In this document: positions 52,101 through 60,310 of the stretch, piece after piece | Layout: every line of letters starts with the position of its first letter | Position numbering within the stretch: the first letter of the stretch is position 1 | Origin: Methylomagnum ishizawai | GTDB taxonomy: Bacteria > Pseudomonadota > Gammaproteobacteria > Methylococcales > Methylococcaceae | Direction of reading: 5' to 3' | Assembly: GCF_900155475.1 (NCBI RefSeq) | Contig: NZ_FXAM01000001.1 | Coordinates: forward strand, 1,165,501 to 1,229,500 | DNA: 64,000 bases | Position numbers and translations under genes: made by a program | The notes under the pieces: generated by a model | Seen by the model: the letters and a program-made list of their open reading frames with translations, nothing else | Databases searched by the model: none | What the model was told of the DNA's origin: nothing

Positions 52101-54171
52101 GGTGGATACCGACTTCACCAAAATCAAGCTGCTCCAAGCCTGGTATTTCCAGAGTTCATCCACCTTGTTGCAGCATTCGGAATTAGCCCAATCCATCGAT
52201 CTTTCCACCATCGACAGCCTGAGGCTCTCCAGGCTGACCCAATTGGCGCCGGAGATCCAAGACCTCAAGACCGGGTTCGAGGAATGCACCCGGACGGTGG
52301 GCCTGCTGCTCGGATCGATCGCGGAAAAGTTCGAGGCACAGTTTGCGAAATCGTCCTTGCAGGAATACGCCGCGAAAGTCCAAGAACTCGCGGTGGGGCT
52401 GGGCGTCGTCGCGTCATTCCTGGACGGATTGGTCACCGCCAAGGTCACTCCCCGACAAGCCTTCGAGCTATTGACGGCCAAGCGGGAATTGTCGGGGCTC
52501 CAGGAAGATTTCGCCCTCTTGGGAGCCGGGTTCCCGGAATTGAAATCGGAGGCCGAAGCGGTTCTGCCGGGATTTTCCCGGATATCCTGTCAAGGATGGA
52601 ACGATTACCTGGATACTCTCGAATCCCTGGTCCAATCGATCCACGGGTTATGCGATTTCTCCGAACCCTATGTGGACGACGGCATCGCCATGGGCGACCT
52701 CCGGGATTTCGTGGCCCATAAGGAGGCGTTGACGCAGGAACTGGATCGGCTGACGCCCCGGCCTACCACCCTCGCCACCGATTGGCCGGGTTACCTCGCG
52801 GAGAGCACCTCACGCCTGGAGTCGTTGGAATCCCTTGCACGGTCCTTGACCGGAGCAGGATCCCAGGACTCCACGCTGGCGGACATCGCGGCCGCCTTGG
52901 GAAAAATGCGCGATGCCCACCGGATCGCCAGGGCCATACAGCAAGACCTCACGGCTTCGCGCTTGATCTCGGATTTGTTCAGTGGCGCCCTCCCTCCGAC
53001 ACAACCTTTGGCGGATACCCTGGCTTGGGCCAAGGCGGTGAGGAACAACCCCGCGATAAATGGCACCCCGCTCGGGCGCTCGCTGCTTTCTCCGCGCGCG
53101 GCCGAAGAGTACCCGTGGATATTGTCCATGCTCCGCAAAGCGGACGGGTGCCTGGACTCAACCCGGCGAACCTTGTCGGGACTCGGAGCATTCGGCCAGT
53201 TCGATTGGCATCACTGGAATGGGCTGGAACGCTCCCCGGAACCTGCCCACTTGGCCAGCGAATTACTGGAGAGGGTAAGCCGCGCCGCGCGGGCCGCCGA
53301 CGCCCTCACTCCCTGGCACCATTACCATCTCGAAAGGGCAAAGTGTTTGGATCTGGGGCTGGCGCCCTTCGTCGATTTGCTCGAGCGGGAATCACTGACT
53401 TCCTCGACGGTCGCGGACGCGTTCGAATTCGTGTGCTACCGCTCCATCGGACGCGCCATTTATCGGGAATTCCCGGAGTTGGAAGGCTTCTCCGGCATCC
53501 AGCATGATCAGGGACGTGCCCAGTATGTCGCGCTCGACAAGGAAATCATCGGCCTGACCGGCAAGTGTTTCGCCCACGAAATCGACCGGGCCAAAACGGT
53601 CCCTTATGGTATGAACGGCACATCGGTTTCCCAGAAATCCGAAAAATGCCTGCTAGACCACGAACTCAACAAGCAGCGTAAGCACCTGCCCATCCGGCAA
53701 CTGATCAAACGGGCGGGGCGTGCCATCCAGGCCTACAAACCTTGCTTCATGATGGGGCCGATGTCCGTCGCCCAATATCTCGAGCAGGGCGCCGTGGGCT
53801 TCGACCTGGTTGTCATGGACGAGGCCTCGCAGCTTCGGCCGGAGGAAGCCCTGGGAGCCATCGCCCGTGGAACGCAGATCGTGGTCGTGGGCGACCCCAA
53901 GCAGTTGCCGCCGACCAACTTCTTCGACCGGTTGACCGACAGCGGGGACGACGACGAGGAAGAAGTGCCCGCCGTGCTCTCGGGTTCGGAAAGCATCCTC
54001 GATATTTGCCAGCAGTTGTTCACGCCCGTGCGTACCCTGCGTTGGCATTACCGTTCCCAGCACGAATCCTTGATCTCCTTCTCGAACCACCACTTCTATC
54101 AAGGTAAGCTGGTGATCTTCCCCTCCCCGCATGGGACAAACCCCCGCCTCGGCGTGCGCTACCGGTATTGA
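49111..54171 (+). CDS. DUF4011 superfamily-1 helicase of Hhe defence type, 3' truncated by a prophage
   Basis: The surviving 1686 residues start with a DUF4011 domain (LQKVRAKLLDLSSRNRLLNY and following residues). An SF1 helicase follows, with Walker A in VINGPPGTGKSQTITNII (about residue 353) and a long insertion. The Walker-B DEAS box lies in FDLVVMDEASQLRPEEALG (about 1567), with GDPKQLPPTNFF and WHYRSQHESLISFSN after it. The protein then stops at GVRYRY, inside the second helicase lobe. In this family more helicase and usually a C-terminal Vsr-like nuclease domain follow (DUF4011-helicase-Vsr, called hhe). The stop codon TGA is formed by the first bases of a Mu-like prophage. A defence role is family knowledge; here the gene is very probably inactive. 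Confidence 0.88.
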   Translation: MDSFEPQDRSIHSSENPEPSTSELFSGKLTLAEALQKVRAKLLDLSSRNRLLNYRHPRGKSIQFIDAPNLDLVYVKLIDGKGIRLLPVPEPLPEEYENKRPDPKIHAATLGIKVDVEFPPECCADTTHQHTPKLQTPFYPDGLDKLCRKLSSEARTVIEETGTNMLYLIPGFLEFYESESSEKPMLAPLLAVPVSFEKQGVDPQTRTWKYDLRFTGEDFHENKTLKEKLGQDHCFQLPEFQEDDLPSTYFARIQESLRTKKRWRVRYQLTLGFLSFSKLAIWDDLDPDKYPGLLSNELLRAIFSGSDSGKGGHTSEDYEIDRHPQGNMLLIYDADSSQHSAIIDVMDGKDMVINGPPGTGKSQTITNIIAAALHAGKKVLFVSEKMAALEVVRQRLDLANLGHFCLELHSHKTNKKKLLEDLQERIDMRFAPPAQFHDRLATLARYKQVLNGHAEIMASHSGSQLGLTTHDIFWRTERLRHNIEAYVPIVNSLFIDEAVGCNYDRIRSLHDRLGALGKCHQAIVHYDARYPWWGFTPQGLKPGDAQAIENLILEAESLATELHGALNELQERTRYPHEPGLADIPILLTSIETLAGPPAQLDGRLLERLTSSDGVVLKERLEVLEELVEQVSMANGLLMEAGGTLPTGYSPGEALLEDLPDAIAATLLPQARSLTLGQFDAKVVVTRQTAERFTPLAGRDGFKFVRFPPDFSEALETRMDAVSPIMAHSLPRSRLMAGAALLSTEAGRRRAALSRIRVVADRRGFALDDTPPGLAALGERNLIPGLLPEAVVDDAVLQRSEQFAKWLFPDIPLEEIHRRSTELRALHGRLSKLIGRAEEIAGELDLSFDTRKSLAHMAVIASIAESAPLELMDYRRPSFARHGAIDLLNDAERLHSNERSKRQSLEQDFYLEDLPEADLLKQHLRLFREGDSWTHMFSSRWRRAKKQFRSLCKDKKRKRKADEYASGLDGLLGWISIRIAFENHGAFSEAFGPLFKGVDTDFTKIKLLQAWYFQSSSTLLQHSELAQSIDLSTIDSLRLSRLTQLAPEIQDLKTGFEECTRTVGLLLGSIAEKFEAQFAKSSLQEYAAKVQELAVGLGVVASFLDGLVTAKVTPRQAFELLTAKRELSGLQEDFALLGAGFPELKSEAEAVLPGFSRISCQGWNDYLDTLESLVQSIHGLCDFSEPYVDDGIAMGDLRDFVAHKEALTQELDRLTPRPTTLATDWPGYLAESTSRLESLESLARSLTGAGSQDSTLADIAAALGKMRDAHRIARAIQQDLTASRLISDLFSGALPPTQPLADTLAWAKAVRNNPAINGTPLGRSLLSPRAAEEYPWILSMLRKADGCLDSTRRTLSGLGAFGQFDWHHWNGLERSPEPAHLASELLERVSRAARAADALTPWHHYHLERAKCLDLGLAPFVDLLERESLTSSTVADAFEFVCYRSIGRAIYREFPELEGFSGIQHDQGRAQYVALDKEIIGLTGKCFAHEIDRAKTVPYGMNGTSVSQKSEKCLLDHELNKQRKHLPIRQLIKRAGRAIQAYKPCFMMGPMSVAQYLEQGAVGFDLVVMDEASQLRPEEALGAIARGTQIVVVGDPKQLPPTNFFDRLTDSGDDDEEEVPAVLSGSESILDICQQLFTPVRTLRWHYRSQHESLISFSNHHFYQGKLVIFPSPHGTNPRLGVRYRY

Positions 54172-54177
54172 GTAAGA

Positions 54178-54269
54178 GCGAGATAAATGGAAGACCGGGC
54201 GCGAGATAAATCGAAATGAACCGGAATGATCGAGAACCAAGCGAAACGGGCTGAAAAAGCGAAAACGGC
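54178..54269. repeat. Mu-end-like transposase binding repeats
   Basis: GCGAGATAAAT occurs at 54178-54188 and 54201-54211, the second continuing CGAAATG. AAGCGAAA occurs at 54239 and 54257. The ATAAAT-CGAAA pattern resembles MuA recognition sites at the Mu right end. They lie just inside the phage boundary. Confidence 0.6.
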
Positions 54270-54289
54270 AAACGCTCTGATCCGAGGAG

Positions 54290-54826
54290 CTAAGGAACCT
54301 TCATATACCGCCGGGCGATCTCCAGGATCGACCGCGAATCGGAATCACTGATCCCCAAGAAGGGCCGGGCCGGGATGTCGCCCCACGGGATGGGATGGCC
54401 GCGTTTGTCGGCTCCGAACGCGCCCTCCTCCGCGCCGAATTGTTGGGTGGCGGCGTAAATCATTGGCGAACCCACCAGCAGCGTGTTACCCCGCAAGAGA
54501 TAGGTGATGGTGTGGGCCAGTTGCTTGCTGCGCCCGATCAGCGGCTTTTTGCCCGCTTCCAGCCGCTTGCCTCTGGCGTTGAGCTTGCCTTTCTTGGTTT
54601 TTAGCTCTTTCCGGTCGAGGAACCGCGCCATGGTGGTGGCGCTGTTGGGTGCCCAGGGCTGGCCGTCCGGTGCCGTGCCGGTGTCGAAGCGTTGCTTGGT
54701 GCTGGCGGCGAGGTCTTCCCCGATCTCGGCCAACATCGGCCTTGGGTTGGCCAGGGCGGTTTCCATCCGCTTGAGGACTTCTTGTACCCGCCGGTCATCG
54801 ATCTTGACGGCGATCAAGTCGGCCAT
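54290..54826 (-). CDS. Phage virion morphogenesis protein, Mu gpG-like
   Basis: A 178-residue protein of the Mu gpG morphogenesis family (DDRRVQEVLKRMETALANPR, AASTKQRFDTGTAPDGQPWA, IYAATQQFGAEEGAFG, IPARPFLGIS). In Mu, gpG is involved in tail or head completion. It is the last gene before the prophage end, where a full phage would continue with protease and capsid genes. It overlaps the upstream gene by 13 bases. Confidence 0.88.
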   Translation of the reverse strand: MADLIAVKIDDRRVQEVLKRMETALANPRPMLAEIGEDLAASTKQRFDTGTAPDGQPWAPNSATTMARFLDRKELKTKKGKLNARGKRLEAGKKPLIGRSKQLAHTITYLLRGNTLLVGSPMIYAATQQFGAEEGAFGADKRGHPIPWGDIPARPFLGISDSDSRSILEIARRYMKVP

Positions 54827-55083
54827 GGGAAATCCAGGGCCGATCCCCCATTCGCCAGCGCCTCCCGGAGCGCCGCGATGCGGCGGTCGATCTCATCCTT
54901 CGGCGTCTTCAACACAAGGTCGCCGTTGTCGTCGATCATCACGATATCCCCGTCGCTCAGTCCCAATTGGATGGCGAGCCATTGGCCGGCATACGGGCCG
55001 GATTCGGCGGCGAGCTTGGCATCGGCATCGATCAATTCGGCGACGATGCCCTCGCGCCATGTTTCGAAGTCTTCCGCGTTCAT
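54814..55083 (-). CDS. Small phage protein of unknown function
   Basis: An 89-residue acidic protein (MNAEDFETWREGIVAELIDA ... DGDIVMIDDNGDLVLKTPKD) between the MuF and gpG genes. ATG 55083 overlaps the MuF stop as ATGA, so I prefer it to ATG 55092. I do not recognise a family. Confidence 0.7.
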   Translation of the reverse strand: MNAEDFETWREGIVAELIDADAKLAAESGPYAGQWLAIQLGLSDGDIVMIDDNGDLVLKTPKDEIDRRIAALREALANGGSALDFPWPT

Positions 55084-56438
55084 GCGATCCATCCCAGTTG
55101 TTTGAACATCGCGTCGATGGCTTCCGCAATGGGGGAAAAATCGTTATCCGCCCATTGGGAATATTGATAAAGGTTTCCGAAACCCCTGGTAAAGAGTATA
55201 CCCTCCTGCATGGCCTTATTCTGGCCGCGCAAGGCTATATATTGGGAGTATGACCGCGCCCATACTTCTTTCGGGTCGAGCAGGTAATCGCGGAATGGCT
55301 CGGATGGAAATTCCGCCAGCCGGGTGATCGCTTCGGATTCTTCCACCGCTGTGATCCACGGCAGCCAGAACGGATCGTCCATATCCCACGCGCCCGCCTT
55401 GCCCATCGCCTGCCAGTGCAGGAAGTGGCCGATCTCATGCGCCAAGGTCAGTTCCGGATGCGGGCTGTTTTCGCTGACCGAGATGCTGATGGGCTTTCCA
55501 TTGAGCAGTGCCCGGAACATGCCGACATCGGTGCGCGAGGAGGTTTTCTTGATCGGTATTTTGGGCAACGCCCCATCCCCATGCACCGAATCCACCGTAT
55601 CGAGGGCCGCCCGGAGTTGCCCGGCGAATGCCCCGCGCATCGACAGCGCCAAGGCATCCGACACCGGGGTACCGTGCGGCCCGGCTTCCTGCTGGGTGAT
55701 GGCCTGCTCCAATGCCTTGCCTATTCCTTCTGGATAGGCCCGGTAGTCCGGTTTCCATGGACCATCGCCCGACTTTTGAAACCCATAATCCACGCCGGCC
55801 GGGATGATGTGGTCGCGGCCCTCACGGTCGGTATAGGTGTAGGTGGATTCCTTCGGTGCCTTGTCGCGGCCCGGCGTGGGTTCGGCCACGGCGCTCAGGT
55901 AGCAATGGCAGCCATAGGCTTTGACGGGCCGGTGCGTTTCGATCCAAGGATCGTCGTGGCGCAGGGTGAGGCCGTTCCAGGAAACATGCAGGGGGCGGTG
56001 GTTTTCGGCGGGGCCGATGTTGTACTTGAGATAGGGCCGTGCGGCCCGGAGGTCCGGGTCGGCCAGCTGCGCGTCCCGGCCCCTGGCGTAGCTGGTCAGC
56101 ATGTTCGTCTCGTAGATCGTCCGGGTGCGGAACGAGGCCGAGCCGTTGTAGGCCCAGCCGTGCTTGGCGGCGATCTTGTCGAACTCCTGGCGGAACCAGT
56201 CGATGCCCTGGCCGTCCTCCATGGCGGCCAGGACCGAGCCGTGGAAATCCGCCAGCAAATCCGCCGCCTTGCCATTCGCCACCACGAATGCCCGCTCATG
56301 CACCTCCGCCTCCACATCGTCGAAATGCTCGGTCGGGATGTAGTTGCCGCGCTTCTTGCGGAAGAAGTCGATCTGCTCGGCGAACGGGAGCCGGGCGTTG
56401 TCGATGCTGAGGGTTTCGGCGTCGGCGTTAAGGGCCAT
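55080..56438 (-). CDS. Phage minor head protein MuF with C-terminal zinc-peptidase-like domain
   Basis: A 452-residue protein. The N-terminal MuF head-morphogenesis domain includes FRTRTIYETNMLTSYARGRD and ETHRPVKAYGCHCYLSAVAE. The C-terminal half carries LTLAHEIGHFLHW (HExxH at about residues 334-338) and a downstream acidic segment (LLDPKEVWARSYSQYIALRG), a typical zincin arrangement. MuF proteins with toxin-like C-terminal domains are known in some temperate phages; this could be such a delivered effector or a maturation protease. The peptidase activity is predicted only. Confidence 0.88.
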   Translation of the reverse strand: MALNADAETLSIDNARLPFAEQIDFFRKKRGNYIPTEHFDDVEAEVHERAFVVANGKAADLLADFHGSVLAAMEDGQGIDWFRQEFDKIAAKHGWAYNGSASFRTRTIYETNMLTSYARGRDAQLADPDLRAARPYLKYNIGPAENHRPLHVSWNGLTLRHDDPWIETHRPVKAYGCHCYLSAVAEPTPGRDKAPKESTYTYTDREGRDHIIPAGVDYGFQKSGDGPWKPDYRAYPEGIGKALEQAITQQEAGPHGTPVSDALALSMRGAFAGQLRAALDTVDSVHGDGALPKIPIKKTSSRTDVGMFRALLNGKPISISVSENSPHPELTLAHEIGHFLHWQAMGKAGAWDMDDPFWLPWITAVEESEAITRLAEFPSEPFRDYLLDPKEVWARSYSQYIALRGQNKAMQEGILFTRGFGNLYQYSQWADNDFSPIAEAIDAMFKQLGWIA

Positions 56439-56439
56439 T

Positions 56440-56691
56440 TCAGCGCACCTGTTGCAGACGTTTGAGCCCTTCGTCCGTGATTTTGAGGTGGGGGCACGTT
56501 TTCCCTTTGCGGTATTTGACGAATGGGCTGGGCAATTCCACCGTTTCGACCAGGGCTTCCCGCTCCAATCGATTGGCGACTCCCGGATTCATGGAACTAC
56601 GCGGCAGCGGTTGTTCGCTGATGTGCCGTAATTCTTCCAACGCATGGGCCGAAAGAGGGTGCGTCTTGCTTCCATTTAATGGTTTTTTCAT
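56440..56691 (-). CDS. Small phage protein, possible winged helix
   Basis: An 83-residue basic protein (LSAHALEELRHISEQPLPRS, NPGVANRLEREALVETVELP, KITDEGLKRLQQ) with a layout like a small winged-helix domain. It sits tightly between MuF and another small gene. The family is not recognised. Confidence 0.65.
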   Translation of the reverse strand: MKKPLNGSKTHPLSAHALEELRHISEQPLPRSSMNPGVANRLEREALVETVELPSPFVKYRKGKTCPHLKITDEGLKRLQQVR

Positions 56692-56705
56692 GGGTTCGTG
56701 GCTCT

Positions 56706-56891
56706 CTAGGCATCATCGTCGATGGATTCGCCACGCTTGATTTCGTTGATATCCCATCCTGGACGTTCTTCCGCCATGATCTGCCGCACTTCTTCTTCGT
56801 CTGCGGCGAGAACCGTTGCTTCATTGACTTCGCATGAAAGCTGCGAGCCTATTTTTTCGGTTTTGCTAAACCGGACATGCCATTCGTACAT
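56706..56891 (-). CDS. Small acidic phage protein
   Basis: A 61-residue ORF (MYEWHVRFSKTEKIG ... AADEEEVRQIMAEERPGWDI). The ATG at 56891 follows GGGGCACTGAG and overlaps the end of the portal gene region. The longer frame to 57038 is a shadow of the portal gene. Unknown function. Confidence 0.6.
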   Translation of the reverse strand: MYEWHVRFSKTEKIGSQLSCEVNEATVLAADEEEVRQIMAEERPGWDINEIKRGESIDDDA

Positions 56892-56892
56892 C

Positions 56893-58509
56893 TCAGTGCC
56901 CCTGTTGAACATCGAACCGACCCGCCAAATCCGCCGCCAGCATCGCCTGGGCGAACAATTCCACCATCGCCCGCTTGTCGAGCGCCGGGAATAGCGCCTC
57001 CAGTTTGGCTTTGAGCGCCGCCAAATCCTCCGCCTCATCGGCAGCTTGGCGGATCACGGCCACCCATTCCGCCAATGGCCCCGCCGCCCGTTCGGCCAGT
57101 TGCTCGGCCAGGAGGCCCGGCGTGTCGGTGGCCGCGCCCGCGCCCTTGAGCGCCGCGATCCGCGTCGCCGCCGGGAGGTTGATGCCCTTTTCGCTGGTGG
57201 CGTCGATCTTCGGGATTTCGACCGGCGCTCCCGGTGCCAGCCGGTCCTGGTCGTTTTCGGCCTTGGGGATCTTGGTCTTGTCGTTGAGCCATCGCTTGCT
57301 GAAATCGCCACCGACCGCCACCAGCGTGGGCAGCGCGTTGGCGAGCTTCTCGACATCCTCGGCGGCCGCCGTGTCGAACACATGCCGGGGACAGCGCCGC
57401 CGGTCGATGTTCGCGCCCTCGGGGTTCAAGGCCAGGATCAGCCAGCCGAACGCGGTGAGCGTGCGGTCGATCTGGCGGGCGTCCGTGGTGGTGAGGTCGG
57501 CCTTCACCTCGCGGCGCTCGTTGGATTCGGTGGCGGTTTTGCCGCCCAGGCGCTGCTGGCCGGTGACGATCTTGCTGGCGGTGTCCTCCGCCCAGTCGAT
57601 CATCAGCTTGAACATATCCGCGGAACTCGACGCGGAGTTCTTCATCTCCTCGATGGCCATCGAATCCGGCACGATACCGCCCGCCCGCTTGCCGATCTGC
57701 GTGACGGCCTGGAGCAGCTTGCGCTTGTCGTCGGGGGTGGCGTTGGCGGGATGCTTGCCGACCAGGATCAGCAGGCCATAGGTGTTGAGCAGTTCGCCCA
57801 GGTCGCGGATGGCGTAGTTGGCGAACAGGTAGGGCCAGGCCAGCGAGCGGACCAGGCCGATGCGCGGGGCGTAGCCGGAGCGGGCCTGGTGCTTGTGCAG
57901 GATCCACCCGCCGGGCCGGAGCTTGGCCCCCTCGGCGCTGAGGTCGCGCAGGCGGATTTTGCTGTGGGTCCAGGGTTCGAGGCGGAACCAACCTTGGGGC
58001 CGATGCTCGATGGCGGCGGGGAGCCACAGGCTCCCTTCGCGCCGCCAGGTCAATTCCTGGGCGGAGAAACCGTGGCCCATGGCGTCGGCGCAGCCCAGGA
58101 TGATGTTGTCGACGCAGGGCCAATCCTGCGCCTCCTCATCCAACGGGTCGCCGATCCCGAAGATGTTGTCGAACACATCGTTCAGGAACGCGGTGGCCTT
58201 CTTCTCGGCCCGGTTCGCGCCATCGGGTTCGACGAAGCGGCGTTCCAGTGTCAGGAGCGCCCGCTCGCGCTTGCCCATCTCGGCGTCGCAATGGCCCCAC
58301 TTCTCGCGGATGTCCAGCCAGAGTTCGGACTGCTGTTGCAGGTTCCAGCGCTCGGCGTCCTCCAGGATTTCGGCCAGCTTCGGGGGCGTCAGGCCGCGCG
58401 AGGGGTGGGTCTGGTAGGTCCGCTGTATCCAGGAGATATTGGGGTCGCTGGTTTGCGGTTCGGCCAGTTCGGCGGATTGGATGAGGTTACCGTGGATGTC
58501 GACGATCAT
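56893..58509 (-). CDS. Phage portal protein, DUF935 (Mu gp29-like)
   Basis: A 538-residue portal subunit, forming the ring through which DNA enters the capsid. DUF935 features include LTPPKLAEILEDAERWNLQQ, RFVEPDGANRAEKKATAFLN, LVRSLAWPYLFANYAIRDLG and TATESNERREVKADLTTTDA. It starts at ATG 58509, overlapping the upstream stop as ATGA. Full length. Confidence 0.95.
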   Translation of the reverse strand: MIVDIHGNLIQSAELAEPQTSDPNISWIQRTYQTHPSRGLTPPKLAEILEDAERWNLQQQSELWLDIREKWGHCDAEMGKRERALLTLERRFVEPDGANRAEKKATAFLNDVFDNIFGIGDPLDEEAQDWPCVDNIILGCADAMGHGFSAQELTWRREGSLWLPAAIEHRPQGWFRLEPWTHSKIRLRDLSAEGAKLRPGGWILHKHQARSGYAPRIGLVRSLAWPYLFANYAIRDLGELLNTYGLLILVGKHPANATPDDKRKLLQAVTQIGKRAGGIVPDSMAIEEMKNSASSSADMFKLMIDWAEDTASKIVTGQQRLGGKTATESNERREVKADLTTTDARQIDRTLTAFGWLILALNPEGANIDRRRCPRHVFDTAAAEDVEKLANALPTLVAVGGDFSKRWLNDKTKIPKAENDQDRLAPGAPVEIPKIDATSEKGINLPAATRIAALKGAGAATDTPGLLAEQLAERAAGPLAEWVAVIRQAADEAEDLAALKAKLEALFPALDKRAMVELFAQAMLAADLAGRFDVQQGH

Positions 58510-58772
58510 TGGAAGGGTCCGTAGGCGCGGCGTGTCTGGTCAGCCAGTTCTTGCAGCCAAGTGATGAAGCCGGTTTTGAGATAGCAGCGCTGTTTGCGCT
58601 GGTTGAAGTCGAGGAAAACCAATCCAGCCCCGGAGTTGTGGACGTCCGCGGCGATGGTATGGGCGAACGCGGTGAGGGTTTCGCCGTCGCCGTTCTTCCG
58701 CCCGGATCGTTCCCAGGCCAGGAGTCGGGCGCAGATCATGGAGCGATGCGGCTCCCAGGCTTTCACTTTCAT
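58506..58772 (-). CDS. Small phage protein between terminase and portal
   Basis: An 88-residue protein (MKVKAWEPHRSMICARLLAW ... VFLDFNQRKQRCYLKTGFIT) with start and stop overlapping its neighbours (TGATG and ATGA). Position suggests a packaging accessory role; the family is not recognised. Confidence 0.65.
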   Translation of the reverse strand: MKVKAWEPHRSMICARLLAWERSGRKNGDGETLTAFAHTIAADVHNSGAGLVFLDFNQRKQRCYLKTGFITWLQELADQTRRAYGPFQ

Positions 58773-60310
58773 CACCACGCGCCTTCCCCTTCGATTCTCG
58801 GCAGATCGTCGTCCTCCGGTGGCCGCATGAAGTTCGTCGGCGCTTGGGCCTTGCCCTCCCAGCTGGCAGGCTTGCCGGGGAGTGGGATGAAGTCGATCTC
58901 CCCCGCGTCGATCCCGCTGGCGTAGTTCGCCAGTAGCCCGGCGACGTAGGAGTCGCCATGGCGCTGGCCCTTGCTGTCGGTCTTGCCCTCGGGCACGCGG
59001 GGCACGCCCCGGACCAACCGTACCGCGCGGTGATCCTCCAGGATGTCGTCGTGTTTGATCAGGGCGATCTGCCGATCCTCGAACAACGCCTTGTAGCGCG
59101 GCCCCTGCTCCCGGTAGAACGCCTCCGAGAGTTGGATGCCCTCCACCCGCGAGCCGAATCCGTCCCGGGCGGCCTCGGCGATGTAGGAACCGTTGCCGCC
59201 CGCGTCGATGGCGACGCCGCCCAGACGAGGCAGCGCGTGCAGCACGGCGAACAGCGCCTGCTCCTGCTGGCGGTGCGGGACGTTGTGCATTTCCACGATG
59301 AAGGGCACGCGGCGGTCCAGGCGCTCGCCGATCTCCATCGGCACGATGTCGCTCATATCGCCCTTGCGGGCGAAGTCCATCCCGGCGCTATGCCGCCGCT
59401 TGGGGTCGAGCAGATTGAACGCGGGCCGCAGTTCGTCGCCGATCCAATCCTCCATGATGCGGCGGCGCTTGGGTTCCGGCGCTTCGTTGAAGGCGCGGTC
59501 GCCCTCGAATCGCAAGAGCGGCCCCGATTCCGACATGCACGCCTCGACGATGGCCCTGGGCAGATATGTCCCGCCCCCGAAGGCCGGGACGCAGAACAGT
59601 TCCTCGTCCTCGTTGGGGCGGTAGCGCTTGACCAGGGATTCCCGCCACGCGGTTTCCTTCCCGGCGCTCCACTCCTGCCCGGAAACCTGGCAGATACGCC
59701 GGTATAGGCCATCGGCGAGCGCGTCGTCCAGGGTGACACGGTGCAGGCTGTAGTCGTACCGGCCGGCCCGGACATCGTTGATGAGCGTGTTGAACGGGTT
59801 CTCGTCGCCGTTGTGGGTGCTGATGAGGTGGATTTCGCCGCCCCACATGGTCATGGCCATGGCGGCCTTGAGCAATTCGGCCAGGTCGTCCACGAACGCG
59901 GCCTCGTCGATCACCAGCCGGTCGCGGGGACGGCCCTTGGACCGCAGGTTGCGCGGATTGCTGGAAAAGGCGTGGATCACCTTGCCGCTGGCGAAGTCGA
60001 GGGTGTACTTGCAAATCGACTTGTCGGGATTCTTGGGGTCGGGGAAGAATTCCTCCCGTATTTCCGATGATGCCGCCGCCCCGAAGGTCTTGGCCCAATC
60101 GGCGCAATCCGAGATGAAGCCCTGCGTCATCTCCTTGTCGAAGGAGATGTAATAGACGTTCCCGCCTCCCGCGTCCGCCGCATGGAGTACGGAATCCGCC
60201 GCCTCGCCATAGCTGAGGCCGACACGGCGCGATTTTTCGATGATCTTGACCGGGCTATGGTCGTCCATCCACCGCCATTGATAGGCCAGGAAGATGTCCT
60301 GATCGATCAT
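58772..60310 (-). CDS. Terminase large subunit, Mu gp28-like
   Basis: A 512-residue DNA-packaging motor. The ATPase domain has a Walker-A-like IIEKSRRVGLSYG and Walker B RLVIDEAAFVDD, with the coupling motif in ISTHNGDENPF. The nuclease domain has Asp residues in SAGMDFARKGDMSD and VAIDAGGNGSYIAE. Complete. Confidence 0.95.
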   Translation of the reverse strand: MIDQDIFLAYQWRWMDDHSPVKIIEKSRRVGLSYGEAADSVLHAADAGGGNVYYISFDKEMTQGFISDCADWAKTFGAAASSEIREEFFPDPKNPDKSICKYTLDFASGKVIHAFSSNPRNLRSKGRPRDRLVIDEAAFVDDLAELLKAAMAMTMWGGEIHLISTHNGDENPFNTLINDVRAGRYDYSLHRVTLDDALADGLYRRICQVSGQEWSAGKETAWRESLVKRYRPNEDEELFCVPAFGGGTYLPRAIVEACMSESGPLLRFEGDRAFNEAPEPKRRRIMEDWIGDELRPAFNLLDPKRRHSAGMDFARKGDMSDIVPMEIGERLDRRVPFIVEMHNVPHRQQEQALFAVLHALPRLGGVAIDAGGNGSYIAEAARDGFGSRVEGIQLSEAFYREQGPRYKALFEDRQIALIKHDDILEDHRAVRLVRGVPRVPEGKTDSKGQRHGDSYVAGLLANYASGIDAGEIDFIPLPGKPASWEGKAQAPTNFMRPPEDDDLPRIEGEGAW

